Origin: Flavobacteriales bacterium UBA6693
Lineage (GTDB): Bacteria > Bacteroidota > Bacteroidia > Flavobacteriales > Weeksellaceae
Assembly: GCA_002454815.1 (NCBI GenBank)
Contig: DKJL01000006.1
Location: 438,843-502,842, forward strand
Reading direction: 5' to 3'
Length of the DNA: 64,000 nt
The position numbers were made by a program, and so were the translations under genes. The notes beneath the pieces were generated by a model. It made no database searches and had not been told where the DNA came from. It was given only the letters and a program-made list of their open reading frames with translations. This document shows positions 7,264-16,324 of the stretch, piece by piece (the stretch's first letter is position 1; each line of letters begins with the position of its first letter).

Positions 7264-9408
7264 ATGGCAGTTTTAGGAGAAATTAGAAACAGACCTTGGC
7301 TTTTGATGGGGATTATTGCGGTGGCAATGCTTGCTTTCGTGGTGAATCCTGACAGTCTCGAAAAACTGTTTGGTGCAACGCCGGGCGTGTATGGTAAAGT
7401 GAATGGCGACGAGATCTCCAAAGAAGATTACGACGATCAGCTTTTCATGTTACAGCAGCAGGCGCAGCAACAAGGTCAGCCAACAAAAGGACTGGAAGAA
7501 CAGGCTTGGCAAATGCTCGTCCAATCAAAACTTATACAGCAACAATTTGATAAAATGGGTTTGACGCTGACGGAAGACATGTTCTGGAATCAGCTGCAGT
7601 TTGATCCTATGTTTGCCCAAAATACGGAGAATTTTGACGAAAAAGGGAACTTTAAAGCGCAGGAAATAAAAAGACAGGTGGAAGAACTGAAGTCTACCAA
7701 TGTAGAATTCTATAACAACTGGCTGAAGACAAGAAAATCAATCGAATACCGAATGATGGCGCGCCAGCTTTTTGCTAACGTTACATCGGGTATCACGGTG
7801 AGCAAAAAAGAAGCAGAACAAGTTATTAAAGAACGCGATCAGCTCGCGGATATCGATTTTGTAAAAGTAGATTATGCTGCTTACGGACAGAAAAATCAGG
7901 TTAAAGTAACGACCAAGGATTTGTCCGATTACATCAAGCAACATCCTACTTTATTCAAACGTGACGCCAGCCGAAATATCGGAGTGGTTTATTTCCCCGC
8001 TGCGCCAAGTGCTGCTGATGATGCAGCGATGCAGAAAGAAATCAATAAACTCTTTACGGTAGGCAGCGACATGAGCGACGGTAAGGAGAACTTTCAGAAT
8101 ACGACGAACGACTCAATGTTTATCGCTTTAAATTCTGATCTACCCTTCAATCCACAATATTTTCCGGCGAGCCAGCTTCCGGCAACGGTAAGAGATCAGG
8201 TCGCAGGAGCTGCAGTGGGTACCACTTTTGGGCCTTACAAAGAGCAGAATTTTTATGTAGTGTCTAAACTTCTGGATAAAAAACCTTCGGATTCTACGCT
8301 TTCGCGACATATTCTTGTTAGCTACAAGGGAAACCAAGCTGGCGGAAACGAAAAACGCTCCAAAGAAGAAGCAAAAAAGCTGGCAGATTCCATCGCTATG
8401 GCAGTGAAAGCCAATCCGGCGACGTTTACCGATTTTCTAAAATATTCAGCTGATCCCGGTTCTGCTGCTCAAGGCGGAAGTGTGGGCTGGACAACGCCGG
8501 AAACACCTTTTGTTCCGGAATATCTTAGCTTTCTGGCCAATAACGGAAAAGGCGCTACAGAAGTTGTGGAAACAATGTACGGTTATCACGTCATTAATAT
8601 CGAAGATAAAAAAAGCGGTGGTATGACGTACAAAGTGGCCAATCTTGTAAAAGCGGTGAAACCGTCTGACAAGACCGAAAATGAGATTTATACTAAAGCA
8701 ACCAAATTCATTCAGCAGGTTCAGGGTAAAAGTTTTAATGACTTTGCCAATATTGCCAAAAAGAATAATTATCAGTTCTCCAATCCCAAAGAAATCGGCC
8801 GTTTTCAGGGTCTGATTCCGGGACTGGGCACCGACAAAGATGAGGACATCATCGGTTGGGCGTTCGACAAGAAAAGAAAGAAAGGCGAAACCGATATCTT
8901 CACGGTAGACGGTACTGGCGATCGTGTTGTGGTTTATCTAAACGGCATTCAGGATGCAGGTACTGCAGATCCGGAAGCGGTACGCGAGCAGGTAGAACCG
9001 TTGGTGAAAAACAAATTGCTGGCAAAACAAATCATCGAAAAGATGAATTCTGCCAAAGCAGCCAACCTCGACCAAATTGCCAAATTGTTTGGGACAACCA
9101 AAGCATCCGCGCAGGTAAATATGCTGAACCCACAAGTTAACGGAGCGATGGAGCCGCGTGTGGCTGGTGCTGCATTCGGTGTTGCCAAAAACAAACTCTC
9201 CAATCCCGTGGAAGGTATGACAGGCGTTTATGTAGTATTGAAAAAAGGAGAAACCACCAACAAGCAGCCCGGAGATGCCAAGCAGATCATGCAGGCAATG
9301 GCAGGGCAGGTTTCGCAGCAGTTTGGGCAGGCCTTCCTAAAAAGCTTGCAGGATAACGCGAAAATAAAAGATTATAGAATTGAACTTTATAACCGCGCAG
9401 CGCAGTAA
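7264..9408 (+). CDS. Membrane-anchored peptidyl-prolyl isomerase, PpiD/SurA-like
   Basis: 714 aa. One N-terminal membrane anchor (about residues 12-30, WLLMGIIAVAMLAFVV) is followed by a SurA/PpiD-type N-terminal chaperone domain (about 40-190) and a parvulin rotamase domain around 355-460, marked by SRHILVSY and the later YGYHVINIED. The C-terminal half repeats chaperone-like sequence with a further parvulin-like stretch near 590-690. It should face the periplasm and assist folding of outer-membrane and secreted proteins. It is closer to PpiD than SurA because the signal is an uncleaved anchor. A terminator follows directly. Confidence 0.9.
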   Translation: MAVLGEIRNRPWLLMGIIAVAMLAFVVNPDSLEKLFGATPGVYGKVNGDEISKEDYDDQLFMLQQQAQQQGQPTKGLEEQAWQMLVQSKLIQQQFDKMGLTLTEDMFWNQLQFDPMFAQNTENFDEKGNFKAQEIKRQVEELKSTNVEFYNNWLKTRKSIEYRMMARQLFANVTSGITVSKKEAEQVIKERDQLADIDFVKVDYAAYGQKNQVKVTTKDLSDYIKQHPTLFKRDASRNIGVVYFPAAPSAADDAAMQKEINKLFTVGSDMSDGKENFQNTTNDSMFIALNSDLPFNPQYFPASQLPATVRDQVAGAAVGTTFGPYKEQNFYVVSKLLDKKPSDSTLSRHILVSYKGNQAGGNEKRSKEEAKKLADSIAMAVKANPATFTDFLKYSADPGSAAQGGSVGWTTPETPFVPEYLSFLANNGKGATEVVETMYGYHVINIEDKKSGGMTYKVANLVKAVKPSDKTENEIYTKATKFIQQVQGKSFNDFANIAKKNNYQFSNPKEIGRFQGLIPGLGTDKDEDIIGWAFDKKRKKGETDIFTVDGTGDRVVVYLNGIQDAGTADPEAVREQVEPLVKNKLLAKQIIEKMNSAKAANLDQIAKLFGTTKASAQVNMLNPQVNGAMEPRVAGAAFGVAKNKLSNPVEGMTGVYVVLKKGETTNKQPGDAKQIMQAMAGQVSQQFGQAFLKSLQDNAKIKDYRIELYNRAAQ

Positions 9409-9431
9409 TAAAGCTATTTTATAAAAACATT

Positions 9432-9457
9432 AAAGCGACTTTCACAGGTCGCTTTTT
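9432..9457 (+). terminator. Rho-independent terminator of the PpiD-like gene
   Basis: Perfect 8-bp stem AAAGCGAC (9432-9439) / GTCGCTTT (9448-9455) with an 8-nt loop and a T-run. Confidence 0.9.
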
Positions 9458-9503
9458 CTGTGTCGTGAAGCCATGTTTCGCAACCACTTTATTTAAAATG
9501 TAT

Positions 9504-9511
9504 TATATTTG
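9504..9511 (+). promoter_or_regulatory. -7 promoter element of the MCE gene
   Basis: TATATTTG, perfect TAnnTTTG, 21 nt before the GTG start at 9533. Confidence 0.55.
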
Positions 9512-9532
9512 TCCACTAAAATTTAAGTAAAA

Positions 9533-10483
9533 GTGAAATTCACAAAAGAAATAAAAGCAGGCCTTATCGCACTTTTAGCCATTGTAGGCTTCGTGTTTCT
9601 CTTTCAGTTTATGAAGGGAAAAAGTCTGTTTACCACAGACAATATCTTCTTTGCGAAGTTCGATAACGTAGAAGGCTTGGAAGCCAGTAATCCTGTGTCC
9701 ATCAATGGTTTGAAAGTAGGACAGGTGGATAATATTATTCCCGTTACGGAGCGCGACGGCAAAATTCACTTTGTCGTAAAGGTAATTATTGATGATAATT
9801 TTACCTTTTCCAAAAACTCAACGCTGGAAATTTTCGAACCGGGCCTGATGTCCGGGAAACAAATGCGCGTGAATCTCGCTTATGGATCGCCGATGGCGAA
9901 AGATGGTGATACACTTTCAGGTGAATTTAAACTTTCAATGCTGAACAGTATTTCCTCGCAGGTTGGCCCCGTTAAAGACCAGCTACAGGTGGTGCTGAAA
10001 CGTGTGGACTCGCTCACTAACAACGCGAATAAAGTTTTTGATGAAAAAAACCGCGCTGAACTGAGCGCGCTTTTGTACAATCTAAACAGAACCGTAGCCT
10101 CCTTTGAAGCAACTTCACGGCAGACCAATGCGCTTTTGGCGAATAATGATCCGCGTGTGCAGCGTGTTTTAGAGAATGCCAATTTGGCTACGCTCAGCGC
10201 TCGCGATGCGATCGATAAATACGGCCGTGTCGCGGAGCAGGTAGATGTACAGAAACTAAATAATACCATTGATAAACTGAGTACTACTTCGGATAAACTC
10301 AATGGCGTTATTACGGGCATACAAAATGGGGAAGGAAGTCTTGGAAAACTCACCAAAGATGAGCAACTTTACCAAAATCTCAACCAAACCGCAGAGAATC
10401 TGAATGCGTTGGTAGAAGACCTGAAAGCCAACCCGAAACGTTACCTCAACTTCTCCGTATTCGGAAAGAATGTAAAAGACTAA
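9533..10483 (+). CDS. MCE/MlaD family lipid-transport protein
   Basis: 316 aa starting with GTG; no in-frame ATG exists close upstream, and KFTKEIKAG is the usual flavobacterial N-terminus. A single membrane anchor (about 10-27) precedes an MCE domain (about 35-120: FAKFDNVEGLEASNPV, then NGLKVGQV, and FEPGLMSGKQMRVN). The rest is predicted helical/coiled (about 140-300), as in substrate-binding subunits that bridge the periplasm in phospholipid transport. No permease or ATPase of an Mla system adjoins it. The Fe-S gene begins 12 bp downstream, so the two may be co-transcribed, though without an obvious shared role. Confidence 0.9.
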   Translation: MKFTKEIKAGLIALLAIVGFVFLFQFMKGKSLFTTDNIFFAKFDNVEGLEASNPVSINGLKVGQVDNIIPVTERDGKIHFVVKVIIDDNFTFSKNSTLEIFEPGLMSGKQMRVNLAYGSPMAKDGDTLSGEFKLSMLNSISSQVGPVKDQLQVVLKRVDSLTNNANKVFDEKNRAELSALLYNLNRTVASFEATSRQTNALLANNDPRVQRVLENANLATLSARDAIDKYGRVAEQVDVQKLNNTIDKLSTTSDKLNGVITGIQNGEGSLGKLTKDEQLYQNLNQTAENLNALVEDLKANPKRYLNFSVFGKNVKD

Positions 10484-10495
10484 ATCCCACGAGCC

Positions 10496-11824
10496 ATGGA
10501 ATATATTGACAATATTATTTTCTTTATCGCCCTTGTTGTGGGCTTTGGACTGTTTTTCAGAAGCCTTAAAGAAATTTATCGCAATATCCAGTTGGGCAGA
10601 CCGATCGACCGTAACGATCGCAAGACAGAACGCTGGGAAACCATGGGACGCGTTGCGCTGGGACAAAGTAAAATGACGAAAAGACCGATTGCCGGAATTC
10701 TACACGTCATTGTGTATGTTGGTTTTGTCATTATTAATATTGAGCTGCTTGAGATTATTGTTGACGGTGTTTTCGGCACACACCGTTTTCTGGCTACCGT
10801 TATGGGTGGTCCACTTTATGGCGTTTTCACTGCGATCTTAGAGATTTTGGCTTTATTGGTCATCATTGCGGTTGTTATCTTTTTTATCAGGAGAAACTTT
10901 TACGGCATCCGACGTCTCAACATGAAAGAATTGTTCGGTTGGCCAAAAAACGATGCTAACTGGATTTTAGTGATCGAGTTTGCCCTAATGATTGCCTTCT
11001 TCACCATGAATGCGTCAGACTGGGCGCTGCAAGAGCGATCTGTATTTGCGGCACACGGCAACTTCCCGATTTCCGCTAATCTTTTGTCTCCGCTGTTCGG
11101 GGGCTTAAGTGATGGCGCGCTGATTGGTTTGGAACGTGGCGCCTGGTGGTTTCACTTCATCGGTATTTTGTTCTTTATGAACTACCTTTATTATTCGAAA
11201 CATTTACATATTATTCTGGCGTTTCCGAATACTTGGTATGCCAAGTTGCAGCCCAAAGGAGAGCTGAATAATCTGGCTTCCGTTACGAAAGAAATTAAGC
11301 TCATGATGGATCCCAATGCTGATCCTTATGCTGCCGCGCCGGAAGCAGATCCCAACGCGGTACCCGAAAAATTTGGGGCCAGTGATATTTTTGATTTAAA
11401 CCAGGTGCAGTTGCTCAATGCTTATTCCTGTACGGAATGTGGCCGTTGTACCGCCGTTTGTCCTGCGAATATTACCGGTAAGAAACTTTCGCCAAGAAAA
11501 ATAATGATGGACACCCGCGACCGTATCGAAGAAGTGGGACGCAACATCAATAAAAACGGAAAGTTTGTCGACGACGACAAGATGCTTCTGGACGATCATA
11601 TTCAGCGGGAGGAAATCTGGGCATGTACCACCTGTAATGCCTGCGTAGAAGCTTGCCCTGTCCTTATCGATCCGCTTTCCATTATTATGGAGCTTCGCCG
11701 CTTTTTGGTGATGGAGCAATCTGCAGCTCCGCAGGAGCTGAACCAGATGATGACGAATGTTGAGAACAATGCCGCGCCGTGGCAGTATAATCAGGCAGAT
11801 CGCCTGAAGTGGGCAAATGAATAA
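10496..11824 (+). CDS. Membrane Fe-S/heme b oxidoreductase subunit (NarI-like plus two 4Fe-4S clusters)
   Basis: 442 aa. Five or so membrane helices fill residues 5-245 with His70, His220, His236 and His238 as candidate heme b ligands, resembling the nitrate reductase gamma fold. A cytoplasmic ferredoxin-like part follows with CTECGRCTAVCP (Cys312, 315, 318, 322) and CTTCNACVEACP (Cys377, 380, 383, 387). The next gene supplies the CCG domains. Together they match the single-chain ETF:menaquinone oxidoreductase/HdrD-like proteins (FadF type) split in two. Electron transfer to menaquinone is inference; no substrate dehydrogenase is adjacent. Confidence 0.85.
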   Translation: MEYIDNIIFFIALVVGFGLFFRSLKEIYRNIQLGRPIDRNDRKTERWETMGRVALGQSKMTKRPIAGILHVIVYVGFVIINIELLEIIVDGVFGTHRFLATVMGGPLYGVFTAILEILALLVIIAVVIFFIRRNFYGIRRLNMKELFGWPKNDANWILVIEFALMIAFFTMNASDWALQERSVFAAHGNFPISANLLSPLFGGLSDGALIGLERGAWWFHFIGILFFMNYLYYSKHLHIILAFPNTWYAKLQPKGELNNLASVTKEIKLMMDPNADPYAAAPEADPNAVPEKFGASDIFDLNQVQLLNAYSCTECGRCTAVCPANITGKKLSPRKIMMDTRDRIEEVGRNINKNGKFVDDDKMLLDDHIQREEIWACTTCNACVEACPVLIDPLSIIMELRRFLVMEQSAAPQELNQMMTNVENNAAPWQYNQADRLKWANE

Positions 11825-11871
11825 CTATTGATAATTGCAGCGGAAAGCTGTTCACAATCATACAAAACAAC

Positions 11872-12654
11872 ATGGATTTCACGATAAAAACAATGGCAGA
11901 GTACGCTGCTGAGGGTAAAGCACCAGAAGTACTCTTTTTCGTAGGCTGCGCCGGTAGTTTCGATGACCGCGCCAAAAAAATCACCAAGGCACTTTGTCGA
12001 ATATTACATAAAGTAGGTGTAGAATTTGCCGTTCTGGGCCAGGAAGAATCGTGTAATGGCGATCCTGCCAAGCGAGCCGGGAACGAATTTATTTTCCAGA
12101 TGATGGCGCTCACTAATATCGAGATCATGAACGGCTATGGTGTGAAGAAAATCGTTACAGCTTGTCCGCACTGTTTTAATATTATTAAAAATGAATATCC
12201 CAGCCTTGGCGGAAAGTACGAGGTACTCCATCATACGCAGTTTCTGCGAAAACTAATGCAGGAAGGCCGCCTGAAAGTAGAAGGGGGCATCTTCAAAGGA
12301 AAAAGAATTACCTTTCATGATCCGTGTTATCTGGGGCGCGGCAATGGCGAATACGAGGCGCCACGTCAATTGCTGGAAAAGCTCGATGCCGAGTTGGTGG
12401 AGATGAAGCGTTGCAAATCCAATGGGCTCTGCTGTGGTGCTGGCGGAGCGCAAATGTTCAAGGAACCCGAGCCCGGAAATAAAGACATCAACGTAGAACG
12501 TACGGAAGAAGCCCTGAGCGAAAAACCCAATATTATTGCCACCGGTTGCCCGTTCTGTAATACGATGATGACGGATGGCGTGAAGCACTTTAATAATACC
12601 GAAGTTGAAGTGAAAGACATTGCAGAGCTGCTCGCAGAAGCAGAAGATCTGTAA
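11872..12654 (+). CDS. (Fe-S)-binding protein with two CCG (cysteine-rich) domains, HdrB/GlpC-like
   Basis: 260 aa, no membrane segment. Two cysteine-rich CCG domains are visible: the first with Cys26 (FVGCAGS), Cys61 (ESCNGD), Cys98 and Cys101 (TACPHC); the second with Cys152 (HDPCYLGR), Cys187-Cys188 (GLCCGAGGAQMF), Cys226 and Cys229 (GCPFC). Such domains bind noncubane 4Fe-4S clusters in heterodisulfide reductases and GlpC. It follows the membrane Fe-S gene by 47 bp and should be its catalytic partner. An internal in-frame Met at residue 8 is an alternative start. Confidence 0.9.
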   Translation: MDFTIKTMAEYAAEGKAPEVLFFVGCAGSFDDRAKKITKALCRILHKVGVEFAVLGQEESCNGDPAKRAGNEFIFQMMALTNIEIMNGYGVKKIVTACPHCFNIIKNEYPSLGGKYEVLHHTQFLRKLMQEGRLKVEGGIFKGKRITFHDPCYLGRGNGEYEAPRQLLEKLDAELVEMKRCKSNGLCCGAGGAQMFKEPEPGNKDINVERTEEALSEKPNIIATGCPFCNTMMTDGVKHFNNTEVEVKDIAELLAEAEDL

Positions 12655-12706
12655 GATTATAAGATTGGCAAGCGCTACAGCGTTTCATTTAATTAAATGA
12701 GTAGAA

Positions 12707-13198
12707 ATGAAAATAGAAGCCTCAAATATAGTAGAGACCAGTGATTACCGGGTAATTATCTATCCCGCCTCACGACCGTTTACCGCGAAGGAAAGCAAAG
12801 TAATTACAGAAAAATTATACGATTTTCTGGCTACTTGGGCGGCGCACGGAAAGCCGCTCTCAGCTTCGTTTAAGATTGAGAGAAATCAGTTCATCATTAT
12901 TTGTGTGGACGAAGAAAAAGAAGCCGCTTCCGGCTGTTCCATCGATGAGCTTGGAGGTATTATGCGCGAAATTGATGCTGCTTATAACTTAGGTCTCTTC
13001 GATCGCATGAAGGCGAGTTTTGTGCAGAAAGGCGAAGTCCAGACCATGAAACTTCAGGACTTCCGTAAGGCCTTGAAGGAAGGAAGATTGCCAACCGATA
13101 TTGAGGTTTTCGATTTCTCAAAAAATACCTACATTGCTTTCCTCAGTGATTTCCTTCTGCCGTTACAGCGCAGTTGGGCTGGTATTTACCTGAGTTAA
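12707..13198 (+). CDS. Conserved flavobacterial protein of unknown function (soluble)
   Basis: 163 aa, no signal peptide or membrane segment. I recognise it only as a Bacteroidota protein often labelled 'ABC transporter ATPase' in annotations; no Walker motif is visible, so that label is not supported. It has a mixed alpha/beta composition with a conserved-looking SAWAGIYLS-like end (SWAGIYLS). It lies 52 bp after the Fe-S pair and ends in a terminator, so it is probably the last gene of that transcript and may relate to it. Confidence 0.75.
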   Translation: MKIEASNIVETSDYRVIIYPASRPFTAKESKVITEKLYDFLATWAAHGKPLSASFKIERNQFIIICVDEEKEAASGCSIDELGGIMREIDAAYNLGLFDRMKASFVQKGEVQTMKLQDFRKALKEGRLPTDIEVFDFSKNTYIAFLSDFLLPLQRSWAGIYLS

Positions 13199-13220
13199 AA
13201 TTAATCTGAATGAAAAAATC

Positions 13221-13255
13221 ACCCTTTCAATGTCGTGGCAATGAAAGGGTTTTTT
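13221..13255 (+). terminator. Rho-independent terminator after the 12707-13198 gene
   Basis: ACCCTTTCA (from 13221) pairs with TGAAAGGGT (to 13250), with two further pairs beyond a single mismatch, then a T-run. Confidence 0.9.
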
Positions 13256-13272
13256 GTGAAGCACCGAATACT

Positions 13273-13280
13273 TATATTTG
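13273..13280 (+). promoter_or_regulatory. -7 promoter element of the glycosyltransferase gene
   Basis: TATATTTG, perfect TAnnTTTG. It lies immediately before the ATG at 13281, so a start there would not be transcribed with a usual +1; this favours the ATG at 13296. Confidence 0.5.
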
Positions 13281-13295
13281 ATGAAGCGCCTGCCC

Positions 13296-14426
13296 ATGAA
13301 GAGAATTTTATTTTTGACGACCTCTCATCATTATAATGACGACCGGATTTTTTACCATCAGGCCAAAAGCTTGCGCGAACAGGGTCACACCGTCAAAATC
13401 GTGAGTCTCACTGCTGAGCGGAAAGGTGTGCGGGAAAACATTGAAATTGAGGCAAGCGCTTCGTTAGATAAAACGACCACCGAAAAATTAGCTATTTTCA
13501 ATGCAGTCTGTAAGGCTTTTCAGCCGGAAATTATTATTTGTTCAGAACCTTTAGCGGTTATAGCTGCTCATCGTTACGGCAAAAATAAAGCGGTGAAAAT
13601 CATCTATGACGTTACGGAGTGGTATCCATCGAAAAGAATGCTGCAGCATCCCAACTGGTTCGGGAGTTTTCTTAAATTAATTAAATTTTCTGCGATACAG
13701 TTTTATGCCGGCTGGAAATCGAGCCATTTTATTTTCGGCGAGCAAAGCAAAAAGTTTCCACTGGCTTATGTCTTTCGGCGCAAGCCCAGCATCGTTTTGC
13801 CTTATTACCCGGATCACAGCTATATTTCGCGCACCATTAATAAATTAGATGGTAAATCAATTACGCTGGGATATACCGGCAGAATTTCCAAACGCGATGG
13901 TATTGAAAACTTCTTTAATGCCGCTCACTTGCTTCGCAGAAGAAATCCGGGCTTGCAAGTAATTCTTTTAATAATGGGGCGAGCACAAACCGAGGCGGAC
14001 GGACTTTCTTTTGAAAAGTTGGTTCAGGATTTCGGTCAGGAAAATATTAAATTCAAAGAACCGGTTCCATTGGAAAAGTTTACCGAATCTTTTGCTGAAG
14101 CTGATATTTGTTTGGATTTAAGGGAAAAAGATTTTGAATCTACACGTTGCCTGCCGATCAAATTGTTTTATTACGCCGGTGCCGGAAAACCCGTTATTTA
14201 TTCCAACTTGAAAGCCACGCGTCAGCATATCGATGTTTCCAAATTTGGATATCTCGTCGAACCCGATGATGCCAGGCAAGTCGCGAACGCGGTTGAGCAT
14301 TATCTGCGCGATCAGAACCATTACGACCATCATGCCCACCAAGCGGTAAATGCGTTTGAAACTCAGTACAACTGGAACGAAATAAAAAGCCGTTTTCTAA
14401 AGTTTGTCGAAAAAACAAATTTCTGA
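13296..14426 (+). CDS. Glycosyltransferase (GT4-like, GT-B fold)
   Basis: 376 aa from the ATG at 13296 (MKRILFLTTSHHYND). An ATG at 13281 is possible but abuts the promoter box. The N-terminal half has the usual GT4 acceptor-domain start and a DVTEWYPSKRM stretch; the C-terminal half holds LGYTGRISKRDGIENF, LLIMGRA and the ESTRCLPIKLFYYAGAGKPVI segment, which matches the nucleotide-sugar region of GT4 enzymes. No signal peptide; membrane-peripheral. The flippase gene overlaps its end, so both probably serve surface polysaccharide synthesis. Sugar specificity cannot be read from sequence. Confidence 0.85.
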   Translation: MKRILFLTTSHHYNDDRIFYHQAKSLREQGHTVKIVSLTAERKGVRENIEIEASASLDKTTTEKLAIFNAVCKAFQPEIIICSEPLAVIAAHRYGKNKAVKIIYDVTEWYPSKRMLQHPNWFGSFLKLIKFSAIQFYAGWKSSHFIFGEQSKKFPLAYVFRRKPSIVLPYYPDHSYISRTINKLDGKSITLGYTGRISKRDGIENFFNAAHLLRRRNPGLQVILLIMGRAQTEADGLSFEKLVQDFGQENIKFKEPVPLEKFTESFAEADICLDLREKDFESTRCLPIKLFYYAGAGKPVIYSNLKATRQHIDVSKFGYLVEPDDARQVANAVEHYLRDQNHYDHHAHQAVNAFETQYNWNEIKSRFLKFVEKTNF

Positions 14427-15684
14427 TTTGAATTTCCGTTCGACAATACAAACCATTTTCTCGCGCCTTTTAATATTGGTGCTGAATTTCGGGCTCATTA
14501 TATTTTCCGCAAACATTTGGGGCAGTACCGGAAAAGGAACGATTTCGTTGCTCATTGCGGATCTCACCATCGTCGTTTTTGTCACTAATGTTTTTGCGGG
14601 CAGCAGTGTTTCTTTTTTCGCTTCCAAATTTTCTGCGAAACGCATTTTGTATTACGCTTACGGCTGGTCAGCCGCAGTTGGCCTCATTATTCCGCTTATT
14701 TTAGGTCTTTTCCGACAACAGCACTATTTATTTTATTTAATTGCATTGTCCGTGCTGTCTTCACTCCTTGCTGCGAATATTAATCTTTTTGTCGGTTTGC
14801 GGAAAATCCGATGGTATAATCTTTACACCATTTTGCAGCTGGCCCTGCATGCCCTGTTTATTTTCGTCATCGTCTATTTGCTGGATGTAATGAATGTTGA
14901 GATGTATTTTGTGGCACAAATTGCCAGTGTCGCGCTGCTTTTTCTTTCGAGTTCTGTGCAGCTTTGGCGCCGCTTGCCACACGACGCCCGCTCAGCGAAA
15001 GAAGGAGTTGCGTTGGAAATGTTTAATTATGGTTGGAAAACGCAGCTGAGCGGCTTTTTACAGTTTCTCAATAACCGACTTTCCTTTTATTTTTTAGAAT
15101 TTTTTAAAGGTGTCGGCAGCGTCGGTATTTTTTCCGTTGGTGTCGCTTTTTCCGAAGCCATTTGGGCCATCAGCAGAAGTCTCGCCGTTATTTTGTATGC
15201 CGATCTGGTCAACAGCAACGACGAACAGAGAAATGTTCTACAGACAAAGCTGTCCTTGAAAGTCAGTTTTATATTGACTTCCGTATTTATTGTAATTATG
15301 CTGTCGGTGCCGGAGTGGTTTTATACCGTTTTATTTGGAAAAGATTTTTCGCAGACAAAAATGATTATTCTTTTATTAAGTCCCGGGATTTTGGCAATTG
15401 CGGTAAGCAACATCATCGGTCATTATTTTTCAGCCACGAATAAACTGCGGATTCTCAATTTGAAATCGCTCTTAGGTTTTCTGTTTACGGTTCCGGCCAG
15501 TTTGTATTGCATTCCGCGCTGGGGAATTGTAGGCGCGGGCGTGGTCACCAGTATTTCTTACTGTCTTTCTTCGGCGCTGCTGATCTGGAATTTCTATAAG
15601 TTTACGGCATTTAATTTCAGCGACTTTATGGTGACAAAAGCAGAAGTAAAGCTAGTTTTGAATAAATTTAAAAAGAAGAAATAA
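14404..15684 (+). CDS. Polysaccharide flippase (Wzx/MATE-like, MOP superfamily)
   Basis: About 418-426 aa with roughly twelve membrane helices and the polar N-terminus typical of O-antigen/polysaccharide translocases. No ATG is near the N-terminus: TTG at 14404 (inside the preceding gene, 23-nt overlap) and TTG at 14428 (just after its stop) are the candidates. A translationally coupled TTG start would explain the lack of a promoter. Paired with the upstream glycosyltransferase it likely exports lipid-linked sugar, but substrate is unknown. The C-terminus is basic (KFKKKK). Confidence 0.82.
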   Translation: MSKKQISDLNFRSTIQTIFSRLLILVLNFGLIIFSANIWGSTGKGTISLLIADLTIVVFVTNVFAGSSVSFFASKFSAKRILYYAYGWSAAVGLIIPLILGLFRQQHYLFYLIALSVLSSLLAANINLFVGLRKIRWYNLYTILQLALHALFIFVIVYLLDVMNVEMYFVAQIASVALLFLSSSVQLWRRLPHDARSAKEGVALEMFNYGWKTQLSGFLQFLNNRLSFYFLEFFKGVGSVGIFSVGVAFSEAIWAISRSLAVILYADLVNSNDEQRNVLQTKLSLKVSFILTSVFIVIMLSVPEWFYTVLFGKDFSQTKMIILLLSPGILAIAVSNIIGHYFSATNKLRILNLKSLLGFLFTVPASLYCIPRWGIVGAGVVTSISYCLSSALLIWNFYKFTAFNFSDFMVTKAEVKLVLNKFKKKK

Positions 15685-15759
15685 AGTGAACGCCCGGAAG
15701 TACAAAGGACTTTCTGGTTGCGAAAGTATTTCCTTTTCCGGGAATTGGCATTTAAACTT

Positions 15760-15767
15760 TATCTTTG
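15760..15767 (+). promoter_or_regulatory. -7 promoter element of the 15773 lipoprotein gene
   Basis: TATCTTTG, perfect TAnnTTTG, ending only 5 nt before the ATG at 15773. The mRNA would be leaderless or nearly so. Confidence 0.5.
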
Positions 15768-15772
15768 TGTGA

Positions 15773-16270
15773 ATGAAAAATGCTTCTTTTTTAATCGTTT
15801 TCGCCTTGCTTCTCACAGCTTCGTGCAGAACGTCGGAAGATTCGGTACAGCGTGTTGATCAGGTGCTGAATATCTATATCGATTCTGCCGGTCAGGATCT
15901 GCTGAACACAAAACTTTTGCAGGCGTATACCGAAATCAGGATGAATGACGTGTATGGACTAAGGGATACGGCGCCGGTAAATTTTTCTTTAAAACAAAAC
16001 GCGGATACGCTGAACTATATTGAATATGTGGCTGGTGCCAGACGGATCATTATCGACTCCAACGCCGCGGAACGTTCTTATGAATCAAAAATCGCATTCG
16101 CTTTCGCCAAGAAAATTAATGATTCTACCAAGGTTACCGTAAGTGATACCTTGAAGATCCAATATCTGTGGACGCCTACCGTATTTCGTGTTGCAGACGT
16201 CTGGTATAACGGAAATCCTGTAAAGTTAGAGCCTGCCGATCTGCGTTACCTCATTAAAATTTCAAAATAA
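15773..16270 (+). CDS. Lipoprotein of unknown function
   Basis: 165 aa. Signal MKNASFLIVFALLLTASCRTSE with a lipobox ending at Cys18. The mature protein is rich in beta-type sequence with no known motif; a segment near 75-130 (IEYVAGARRIIIDS and later KVTVSDTLKIQYLW) suggests a small sandwich. It sits 88 bp after the flippase and just before serS. No function assigned. Confidence 0.75.
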   Translation: MKNASFLIVFALLLTASCRTSEDSVQRVDQVLNIYIDSAGQDLLNTKLLQAYTEIRMNDVYGLRDTAPVNFSLKQNADTLNYIEYVAGARRIIIDSNAAERSYESKIAFAFAKKINDSTKVTVSDTLKIQYLWTPTVFRVADVWYNGNPVKLEPADLRYLIKISK

Positions 16271-16275
16271 TCCCC

Positions 16276-16283
16276 TAAATTTG
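16276..16283 (+). promoter_or_regulatory. -7 promoter element of serS
   Basis: TAAATTTG, perfect TAnnTTTG, between the lipoprotein stop and serS; 41 nt before the preferred start at 16325. Confidence 0.5.
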
Positions 16284-16324
16284 CCAAGCCGCGCGTATTT
16301 GCGATGGCAACAATCTTTTTTATT

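Noticed and set aside
12707..13198. ABC transporter ATPase label for this protein family
   Set aside because: No Walker A, Walker B or ABC signature is present in the 163 residues.
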